Source: Brumimicrobium sp965656195 (lineage in GTDB: Bacteria > Bacteroidota > Bacteroidia > Flavobacteriales_D > Crocinitomicaceae). From it: a stretch of DNA of 5,017 bases. How positions within the stretch are numbered: position 1 is the first letter of the stretch; every line of letters begins with the position of its first letter. Both the position numbers and the translations under genes were made by a program. The notes below the pieces were generated by a model. It saw only the letters and a program-made list of their open reading frames with translations. It did no database searches and had not been told where the DNA came from. The DNA lies in contig CBFHJL010000151.1 of NCBI GenBank assembly GCA_965656195.1, positions 1 to 5,017 of the forward strand. Direction: 5' to 3'. This document shows positions 1 through 5,017 of the stretch, one piece after another.

Positions 1-1737
1 AAAGATTTCAATGGTGAAGTCTTTGCAGAATCGAAAAATACAGATCTTGAGTCCTTTTATGGACTGCATTACCCACATACAGATATTCCCTCACAAGCTC
101 GCGAGTTATACAAACGAAAACAATTACGATTACTGGCTGACGTCAATGCAGAAGATCAAAATATTATTACAAATATTGATAGTCTTAAAGCTAGTGACAT
201 TGACCTTAGCATGATGACTTTACGAAGTGTATCTCCTGTTCATGTTCAATATCTCAAGAATATGGGGGTAACTGCAACGTTAACGATCTCCATTATGTTG
301 GATAAGCAACTTTGGGGGCTAATAGCTTGTCATCACCATTCGCCGAAGGTATTGTCTTATGAAAAGAGAAAAGAGGTGCTATTGCAAACTCAATTATTTT
401 CATCGCAGATACAGCGCTGGGAAGCATACGAGGAATATCAAAAGGTGCAAGAAAAAGAACATATTTATCAATCTATCCTTGAAGAGGTGATGAAGGGGAA
501 TGATAAATTCGAAGCAGCAACTTCAACTGCGTATTTTATTGGTTTGACTGAGTCAAATGGAGGAGCTGTAATACGTAATGGAAATATTTATAGCTTTGGT
601 GATACACCTAATGATTCGAAGATTCTTGAAATTCAGAAATGGATGCAAGAAAAAAATGAACGTGTTTTTCTGTCAGATGAATTCTCTAAACATACTGACT
701 TAGCTTTTGATATTAAAGATGTGGCGAGCGGTGTACTGTATTATTCTTTCGACTCTTCAAGTGAAAGCGCTATGATATGGTTTAGAAAGCAACTCTCCGA
801 GGGCGTTCTTTGGGGAGGAAGACAAGAGGATAGCGTCGATCATTTAACTCCACGTAATTCCTTTGATGCATGGGAGGAGGAAGTTAGTGGCAGGAGTGCT
901 GAATGGCATAGTCATCAAATTCAAGCTGGTCTGAGACTTGGTTCTTTTTTGGAGAAAGAAGTATTTATTACAAGTCTGAAAGAACAAAAACAGCAATTAG
1001 AGAGGGCAACAGATCAACTTCAATCTAAAAATGAAGAGTTGAGTCAATTCAACTGGATCAGCAGCCACGATATGAAAGAGCCGCTCCGTAAGATCAGGAT
1101 GTTCATAGATCAGATCAGATTTGAAGAGGAGCGATTATCTGATGATCAAAAGAATTACTTTGAACGGTTAGATCGCTCTGCAATGCGAATGCAAAAGTTG
1201 ATTGCAGATCTTCTGGACTATTCAAAGCTCTCTAAGGAAGAGGCCTTTAAACTTGAAAGTATCACTGAGATTATTGAAGAATTAAATGATCACTATCAAA
1301 GTGAAGATGTACCTTTTGAAATTAAGTTAGATACATTGCCTGATGCTCAAATCGTTCGTTTTCAAATCAAGCAATTGTTTGCCAATTTGATGAGCAATTC
1401 AATTAAGTTCAGGAAAAAAGATCAGCTTCTTAAAATTTCAATTAGAAAGGAACAATTAGGAGCAAGAGAAGTTGAAAAGTACCATTTAAATAAGAAGTTA
1501 GATTATTTTAAGATCACATACTCTGATAATGGAATTGGTTTTGAAAAAGAGTACAATGACCAAATATTTGAGGTCTTTCAAAGACTTCACGCTCAGAAAA
1601 AATTTGAAGGGACAGGAATTGGCCTTGCGATATGTAAGAAAGTTGCATCGTCTCATAGGGGTGAGATATTTGCTGAAGGAGAACCTGGCAAAGGAGTGAA
1701 GTTTACGCTTATTTTACCACGACATCAAAAAGAGTAA
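1..1737 (+). CDS. Bacteriophytochrome sensor histidine kinase, 5'-truncated by window edge
   Basis: This is a light-sensing histidine kinase read in frame from base 1; the stop is TAA at 1735-1737, leaving 578 residues. Numbering is from the window edge. The GAF domain (about 1-140) holds D28-I29-P30, Y37, R43, R75, H81, Y84 and H111. These align without gaps to D207, Y216, R222, R254, H260, Y263 and H290 of Deinococcus BphP (offset 179), so about 180 N-terminal residues (PAS domain and the biliverdin-binding Cys region) lie outside. Residue 80, before H81, is Val rather than the Cys of plant/cyanobacterial phytochromes. The PHY domain (about 145-320) has W271-G-G and PRNSF (284-288) of the tongue. 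A coiled-coil linker follows (about 318-352). HisKA has the phospho-acceptor H356 in SHDMKEPLR. HATPase_c has N466, D509-x-G-x-G513, GTGIGL (537-542) and G563-K-G565. No receiver domain is fused, so a separate response regulator is expected. Family assignment is very secure; wavelength response is inferred. Confidence 0.97.
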   Translation, partial: KDFNGEVFAESKNTDLESFYGLHYPHTDIPSQARELYKRKQLRLLADVNAEDQNIITNIDSLKASDIDLSMMTLRSVSPVHVQYLKNMGVTATLTISIMLDKQLWGLIACHHHSPKVLSYEKRKEVLLQTQLFSSQIQRWEAYEEYQKVQEKEHIYQSILEEVMKGNDKFEAATSTAYFIGLTESNGGAVIRNGNIYSFGDTPNDSKILEIQKWMQEKNERVFLSDEFSKHTDLAFDIKDVASGVLYYSFDSSSESAMIWFRKQLSEGVLWGGRQEDSVDHLTPRNSFDAWEEEVSGRSAEWHSHQIQAGLRLGSFLEKEVFITSLKEQKQQLERATDQLQSKNEELSQFNWISSHDMKEPLRKIRMFIDQIRFEEERLSDDQKNYFERLDRSAMRMQKLIADLLDYSKLSKEEAFKLESITEIIEELNDHYQSEDVPFEIKLDTLPDAQIVRFQIKQLFANLMSNSIKFRKKDQLLKISIRKEQLGAREVEKYHLNKKLDYFKITYSDNGIGFEKEYNDQIFEVFQRLHAQKKFEGTGIGLAICKKVASSHRGEIFAEGEPGKGVKFTLILPRHQKE

Positions 1738-1748
1738 CCTTGTTATTC
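1727..1748 (-). terminator. Possible weak terminator at the convergent gene ends
   Basis: On the minus strand a short hairpin (arms 1748-1742 and 1738-1732, 3-base loop) is followed by five T residues (1731-1727), which could end the phosphorylase-lipoprotein transcript just past its stop codon. One A-C mismatch interrupts the 7-bp stem on this strand. The pairing is partly automatic, since the two opposed TAA stop codons (1735-1737 and 1745-1743) must be complementary. On the + strand the stem is continuous, with one G-U pair, but lacks a T-run, so no terminator for the phytochrome is visible. Confidence 0.3.
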
Positions 1749-2546
1749 AGGAGGAACCATTGGTGTTTTGTACTTCATAGACTTTTCATCAAATATAAAG
1801 TACACGATTAACTCGTCTAGAGGAACGATTTGTCTTGGTGAATAGTTATTTGGGTTTTCTATTTTTGAAGTGTCGTAACCAACGATTTTACCTTTGTAGA
1901 TGGCGATGTCTTTTGCAATTCGAACGCTACTCTCCTCATGCCTGATGGCAAAAACACGCGGCTCTTCGTATCCAATACTATCGAAAACAGGACAACTAAA
2001 AGTTTGATAAATACGATCATTACGAACGGTATAATAATTCCGGTGCATGCTATTTCGAATTCTGTAATTAACGTAGAAATCTTTATGAGCAAGTGAGGTC
2101 ATACTTAAAAATTGACTTTTGAGCGAGTAGTCCGCAGCTGAGCCGATGTGTGGGGTTTTTAATAACTGGTCTTGACCACCTAGCTTAACAAAAATATAGT
2201 TGTAGGGTCCGACAAATCCGGTTTTCTCAATAAAGGATTTATTCTTTGCTTTATTCGCTCTATCGTGAGCCCATTGTTTTCTGTTCACTAGTATCAATGC
2301 GTCCTGCAGCGTATCTTCATTGATGTATTCTTTTCGAATTATTAGTTCGTATTTTTCTGATGCATTAATATCAAGTTCTAGCTCAACCTGTCTAGCTATT
2401 TTTTCTTCTGTGTTTAGTTCGGATCGTTTTTCAGACTTTTGAGTTGCACCCTGATCTTTTTTGATATCATTGCTGCATTGAGCAGAAATTAATAGTAAAA
2501 AGGAAAAGATTATCGCTGATACTAATTTAGATTCGATCCAATACAT
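1743..2546 (-). CDS. Exported, probably lipid-anchored protein of unknown family
   Basis: The product is 267 residues and I do not recognise the family. Residues 1-24 look like a signal peptide: a short N-terminus with E5 and K7, a hydrophobic core (about 8-20), and SAQC ending at C24. A Gln just before the Cys is atypical for a lipobox, so lipidation is likely but not certain. A polar, Lys/Glu-rich linker (about 25-50) follows, as in many tethered envelope proteins. The rest is a mixed globular domain. Residues 72-90 (N76, D78, D82, then a hydrophobic strand) faintly resemble the D-x-N-x-D-x-x-x-D loop of FG-GAP/VCBS proteins, but the match is degenerate and there is only one copy. The ATG lies inside the end of the upstream phosphorylase gene (20-bp overlap) and is the only start that keeps the signal peptide, which suggests coupled translation. 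The 3' end stops 5 bp from the convergent phytochrome gene. Gene reality is well supported; function is unknown. Confidence 0.85.
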   Translation of the reverse strand: MYWIESKLVSAIIFSFLLLISAQCSNDIKKDQGATQKSEKRSELNTEEKIARQVELELDINASEKYELIIRKEYINEDTLQDALILVNRKQWAHDRANKAKNKSFIEKTGFVGPYNYIFVKLGGQDQLLKTPHIGSAADYSLKSQFLSMTSLAHKDFYVNYRIRNSMHRNYYTVRNDRIYQTFSCPVFDSIGYEEPRVFAIRHEESSVRIAKDIAIYKGKIVGYDTSKIENPNNYSPRQIVPLDELIVYFIFDEKSMKYKTPMVPPE

Positions 2547-3393
2547 AAGATATCAATTCTAGAATTTTTGATTCGTAATTTTTAGTGAATTCTTTTTTTC
2601 TTCTATTTGCTAAACCTAGACAAATTGCTGTGGCTTCATGTCCTAAAGCTTTTGATAATGCAAATAGTGCAGAGCATTCCATTTCTAAATTAGAAAATCT
2701 GCAATCGGGATGGGTGAAATCATGAAAACTATCCAGCATATCAGGCGCAGTGAGACCAATTCTCAATTTTCTACCTTGTGGTCCATAGAATCCTGAACTC
2801 GTTACAGTTATCCCTTCTTTCACTTTATCGCTTTTCAACCTCTTATTAAGTCCTTGTGAAGCAGCGGTCATATAAGGAACGACAGTAGGAGGTAGCTTTA
2901 TTGATTTTTTGATATCACTTAAAAGTTGTTCCGTATGGGTGTCAACCTTTCTTTCATAAAAATGTCCAACATTGTCTATACCTAAGGCATGTGTGGAAAG
3001 AATAAATGAGTCAACAGGTATATCGTCTTGCAATATTCCGCAAGTACCTACTCTAATTATATCGAGTGATTTTTTCTGTTCTTTTTCATTACGAGAATTT
3101 AGGTCAATATTCACTAATGCATCAAGTTCGTTGAGAACGATGTCTATATTATCTGTTCCTATTCCGGTTGAAATAACAGAGATTTCCTTCCCTTGATATG
3201 TCCCTGTGTGACAGGCAAATTCTCTATGTTGACTTTTATGTGAAATAGTATCGAAAAATCCTGATACGACTTCCACACGATATTGATCCCCAACAATAAT
3301 TATTTTATCCGCAATTTGGTCTGGTCTTACATCTAAATGATATACACCACCATCTTCGGTTATTACAAGTTCTGAAGGTAAAAAATCTGCCAT
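2527..3393 (-). CDS. Uridine phosphorylase-like nucleoside phosphorylase (PNP/UDP family)
   Basis: This 288-residue cytoplasmic enzyme is predicted to cleave uridine with phosphate to uracil and ribose-1-phosphate in pyrimidine salvage. With the start at 3393, the phosphate-site residues are G35-D36...R39 (G26-D27...R30 in E. coli Udp), R114 and GTCG at 116-119 (R91 and the T94 loop). STGIGTDN and NELDAL follow the usual family pattern. The base-recognition set is F202, Q206, R208 with the spacing of F162, Q166, R168 in E. coli, and E237-M238-E239 matches E196-M-E198 for the ribose. Q and R at those places favour uracil over purines. It is longer than E. coli Udp (253 residues), with extra residues spread through the middle. 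GDQYR replaces the usual GDPxR. The in-frame GTG at 3411 is rejected as start because it lies inside the terminator stem of the upstream gene, and because family members begin just before the SEL...GG.YHL segment. The gene overlaps the lipoprotein gene by 20 bp. Activity on other nucleosides cannot be excluded. Confidence 0.93.
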   Translation of the reverse strand: MADFLPSELVITEDGGVYHLDVRPDQIADKIIIVGDQYRVEVVSGFFDTISHKSQHREFACHTGTYQGKEISVISTGIGTDNIDIVLNELDALVNIDLNSRNEKEQKKSLDIIRVGTCGILQDDIPVDSFILSTHALGIDNVGHFYERKVDTHTEQLLSDIKKSIKLPPTVVPYMTAASQGLNKRLKSDKVKEGITVTSSGFYGPQGRKLRIGLTAPDMLDSFHDFTHPDCRFSNLEMECSALFALSKALGHEATAICLGLANRRKKEFTKNYESKILELISYVLDRI

Positions 3394-3399
3394 ATCAAC

Positions 3400-3435
3400 A
3401 AAAATAGCCACAAGTATTTAAACTCATGGCTATTT
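3400..3435 (-). terminator. Intrinsic terminator after the DUF4197 gene
   Basis: On the minus strand an arm (3435-3422) pairs with a second arm (3415-3402) around a 6-base loop (3421-3416), giving 14 continuous RNA base pairs, two of them G-U wobbles. Five U residues follow (3404-3400, the first three of them within the stem end). On the + strand the two wobbles become A-C mismatches, so the hairpin is better on the minus strand. It lies 26 bp after the DUF4197 stop codon and 6 bp before the phosphorylase ATG. The stem is AT-rich, so termination may be partial and some read-through into the phosphorylase gene is possible. Confidence 0.75.
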
Positions 3436-3460
3436 CACTATAAATCTTGATGTATTTAGA

Positions 3461-4216
3461 CTATTGTCCTATACTACCAAATACTTTATTTAAAAGGTCA
3501 GTTACTCGGGCAGCAGGATCTTTACGAATCTTATTTTCCTCTTTTTTTACCATGTGGAATAATCCATCCATAGCTTTTTCAGTTACGTATTTATTTAAAT
3601 CAGTATTTACCTCATCTCCACCAGTAAATTTCATGGCTTGATTGTATTTGGTCATCACTGGATTCCAATATTCAGTAAGTTTTACTTCTTTGATGGATTC
3701 ATCAACCTTAGGAGCAAAAGCAGCTTCAAGTTCTTGTTCTGTATTTTTTCTCAAGAAATCAGTTGCTGCACCTTCACCACCATTTAGAATCTTGAAACCA
3801 TCTTGAACACTCATGTTTTTAATCGCATTGATGAAAATTGGTGTCGCTTCCTTTGCTGCATCTTCAGCCGCTCTATTTAAAGTAGTTGTTATTTTTTCAA
3901 CCTGACCGTCAAGTCCCCACTCCAAAGCCTTTTCTTTCATTTTCTGAGCGCTTTCTGGAAAGGGTAATTTAATTTTCGGATTACCATAAAAACCATCCGT
4001 TACAGAAGTTACGTCTACAGCATTTCTTATTCCAACAGTTAAAGCTTCTTTCAATCCAGAAATTACTTCTTGATTGGTAAGTTTATTTGCGCCCTCTTCA
4101 CTACTTCCATTCATCGGGTTTTCAATCAATGATCCAGCAGCATCTCCTAAAACGTCACATGCTGGTAATGTGAGAGTTAGTGATGCAAGTAGTAGGGGAG
4201 TAATAAGTTTTTTCAT
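3461..4216 (-). CDS. DUF4197 family lipoprotein
   Basis: The product is 251 residues. Residues 1-20 form a lipoprotein signal peptide: MKK, a hydrophobic stretch, then LPAC with the lipidated Cys at 20, so the mature protein should be tethered in the cell envelope. The rest matches the pattern of DUF4197 (a family of unknown function, Pfam PF13852 as I recall it): a GLKEAL..GIRNAV segment, DGFYGN..IKLPFP, LNRAAEDAAKEA, the PIF..AI..M and DGF.IL.G helices, AATDFLR, and the C-terminal YVTEKAMDGLF...KEE.KIRKDPAARVTDLL..VFG. It is essentially all helix by composition. The ATG at 4216 is chosen because it places MKK directly before the hydrophobic core and lies downstream of a good Bacteroidota promoter. 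Longer in-frame starts at 4240 and 4303 would run into that promoter or into cinA. It is transcribed divergently from cinA and followed by its own terminator, so it is probably monocistronic. Its role is not established. Confidence 0.93.
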   Translation of the reverse strand: MKKLITPLLLASLTLTLPACDVLGDAAGSLIENPMNGSSEEGANKLTNQEVISGLKEALTVGIRNAVDVTSVTDGFYGNPKIKLPFPESAQKMKEKALEWGLDGQVEKITTTLNRAAEDAAKEATPIFINAIKNMSVQDGFKILNGGEGAATDFLRKNTEQELEAAFAPKVDESIKEVKLTEYWNPVMTKYNQAMKFTGGDEVNTDLNKYVTEKAMDGLFHMVKKEENKIRKDPAARVTDLLNKVFGSIGQ

Positions 4217-4217
4217 T

Positions 4218-4253
4218 TTGATTCGTTTTTTTCCAAACATACAAATAATTTTA
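4218..4253 (+). promoter_or_regulatory. Weak candidate promoter for cinA
   Basis: On the + strand TAATTTTA (4246-4253) differs from TAnnTTTG only at its last base, with a TTG at 4218-4220 some 25 bp upstream, slightly more than usual. Transcription would begin near 4258-4260, about 25 bases before the cinA ATG. It overlaps the opposing DUF4197 promoter, so the two polymerases would compete in this 67-bp gap. The match is imperfect in AT-rich DNA, so this is only a suggestion. Confidence 0.22.
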
Positions 4254-4268
4254 CTGTTGTAACTCAAA
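4234..4268 (-). promoter_or_regulatory. Candidate Bacteroidota-type promoter for the DUF4197 gene
   Basis: Reading the minus strand, a TATGTTTG element (4241-4234) matches the Bacteroidota -7 consensus TAnnTTTG exactly. A TTTG (4268-4265) lies 23 bp upstream and fits the -33 TTG element at the long end of its normal spacing. Transcription would start near 4228, leaving a leader of only about 12 bases before the ATG at 4216. The consensus is established for Bacteroides and Flavobacterium; its use here is inferred from the match. Confidence 0.45.
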
Positions 4269-4283
4269 AGTTGTACCAAGATT

Positions 4284-5017
4284 ATGAAGGCTGGAATTAT
4301 CACAATAGGAGATGAATTATTAATTGGTCAAACGATTAATTCGAATGCGGCATGGATCGGTCAAGAATTGAGTAGTCTCGGTGTTGAGATTTGCAAATCA
4401 GTAACGATCAAGGATGAAAGACAAGATATCCTTGACGTCGTTAAGGAATATTTTACAAATTTTCAGCTGGTTATAGTCACAGGTGGTCTTGGACCAACAA
4501 ACGATGATATTACAAAAGAAACGCTTTGTGATTTTTTCGATACAACACTAGAGTTAGACCAAATAGTTCTTGCCAGAATTGAAACATTTTTTAGGGATAG
4601 AGGGAAAGAAATGCTGGAAAGTAATATTAAGCAGGCCGAGCTCCCAAAGGATTCTATTACCCTCGAGAATAAACTTGGAACTGCCTCAGGAATGTGGTTT
4701 GAGAAAGGCGGAAGTGTATTGGTAAGTATGCCTGGAGTGCCCTATGAAATGAAGTCCATAATGTCTGACGAGGTATTTCCTCGTTTGAGTTCTCAATTTG
4801 GTATTCAAGGGAGCTATTATCAGACATTAATGACGCAAGGAGTAGGAGAGTCTTTTCTCGCAGAACAAATTGAAGATTGGGAGAGTAGACTATATGAAGA
4901 TGGTTTGTCACTTGCATATTTACCTTCACCAGGTATCGTTAAATTGCGCTTGACTTCCAAAAAAGGAACGAGTGATTCAGGGCTGATTAAACAATATTTC
5001 GATGAACTTAAGAAAAG
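4284..5017 (+). CDS. cinA: CinA family protein, N-terminal part, cut by window edge
   Basis: Bases 4284-5017 encode the first 244 residues of CinA; the family is usually a little over 400 residues, so roughly the last 170 are missing. The visible part is the MoCF/COG1058 domain: IITIGDELLIGQ (G9-D10-E11) at the N-terminus, TGGLGPTNDDIT (66-77), NKLGTASG ending at 136 (the usual form is GTAPG, here with S135), MPGVPYEMK (149-157), GVGES, and LAYLPSPGIVKLRL. In characterised CinA proteins this domain hydrolyses ADP-ribose and the C-terminal domain, outside this window, is the NMN deamidase PncC; together they recycle pyridine nucleotides. The older competence/damage-inducible name comes from Gram-positive bacteria and need not apply here. 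The ATG has no Shine-Dalgarno sequence but starts exactly where family members start. It is divergent from the DUF4197 gene across 67 bp. Whether the C-terminal domain is present cannot be seen. Confidence 0.96.
   Translation, partial: MKAGIITIGDELLIGQTINSNAAWIGQELSSLGVEICKSVTIKDERQDILDVVKEYFTNFQLVIVTGGLGPTNDDITKETLCDFFDTTLELDQIVLARIETFFRDRGKEMLESNIKQAELPKDSITLENKLGTASGMWFEKGGSVLVSMPGVPYEMKSIMSDEVFPRLSSQFGIQGSYYQTLMTQGVGESFLAEQIEDWESRLYEDGLSLAYLPSPGIVKLRLTSKKGTSDSGLIKQYFDELKK

Noticed and set aside
71..76. Start of the phytochrome at the Met-Met near 211.
   Set aside because: Highly conserved GAF sequence (DIP motif, QLRL) continues in frame upstream to base 1, so the gene is simply cut by the window edge.
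11..214. Short + strand reading frame in a second frame at the left edge.
   Set aside because: It is a shadow of the phytochrome GAF domain, whose reading in frame 1 is unmistakable.
1107..1120. Short AGATC tandem repetition.
   Set aside because: Two to three 5-base units within the HisKA coding region, explained by the encoded residues (D-Q-I-R); not a functional repeat.
1859..2092. 77-codon minus-strand reading frame with a hydrophobic N-terminus.
   Set aside because: It lies wholly inside the lipoprotein gene in another frame of the same strand and has no recognisable features.
2972..3196. 74-codon + strand reading frame.
   Set aside because: It is antisense to conserved phosphorylase sequence and has no start signal.
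3394..3411. Six-codon N-terminal extension of the phosphorylase from GTG at 3411.
   Set aside because: It lies in the terminator stem and T-run of the preceding gene, and family members start near the ATG at 3393.
4217..4303. 29-codon N-terminal extension of the DUF4197 protein, with starts at 4240 or 4303.
   Set aside because: It would overlap the cinA start or the predicted promoter, and would bury the lipoprotein signal peptide behind a second hydrophobic segment.
4657..4929. 90-codon minus-strand reading frame.
   Set aside because: It is antisense to strongly conserved cinA coding sequence.

Overview
The window looks like chromosomal DNA of a Bacteroidota bacterium, probably from the Cytophagales/Flavobacteriia side. 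It is AT-rich. No start codon has a convincing Shine-Dalgarno sequence, and starts sit in A/T-rich leaders. The one reasonable promoter has the Bacteroidota form TTG-N-TAnnTTTG. The phytochrome kinase, long-form uridine phosphorylase, DUF4197 lipoprotein and CinA read like members of families from that phylum. This placement is inferred from sequence character, not from a database search.

Layout, left to right: (1) the C-terminal three quarters of a bacteriophytochrome sensor histidine kinase on the + strand (1-1737, open at the left edge); (2) after only 5 bp, tail to tail, a minus-strand gene for an exported, probably lipid-anchored protein of unknown family (1743-2546); (3) a minus-strand uridine phosphorylase-like gene (2527-3393), whose 3' end overlaps the start of the lipoprotein gene by 20 bp, so the two are probably one coupled transcription unit; (4) a minus-strand DUF4197 lipoprotein gene (3461-4216), separated from the phosphorylase by a strand-specific hairpin terminator (3400-3435); (5) a 67-bp divergent promoter region; (6) the first 244 codons of cinA on the + strand (4284 to the right edge).

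The phytochrome keeps the biliverdin-contacting residues of the GAF domain, the PHY tongue motif PRxSF, and a complete HisKA/HATPase_c output. It is therefore expected to be a working red/far-red light sensor that passes its signal to a separate response regulator outside this window. The phosphorylase carries the F-Q-R and E-M-E residues that recognise uridine in E. coli Udp, pointing to pyrimidine nucleoside salvage. CinA belongs to NAD(P)/pyridine-nucleotide repair and recycling. These genes do not obviously form one pathway.

I found no mobile element, CRISPR array, RNA gene or clear new system. There is no gene-free stretch longer than 67 bp. The points most worth a second look are the compact PHY tongue, the uridine phosphorylase/lipoprotein overlap, and the terminator that covers an apparent upstream start codon and may merge into a leaderless promoter.
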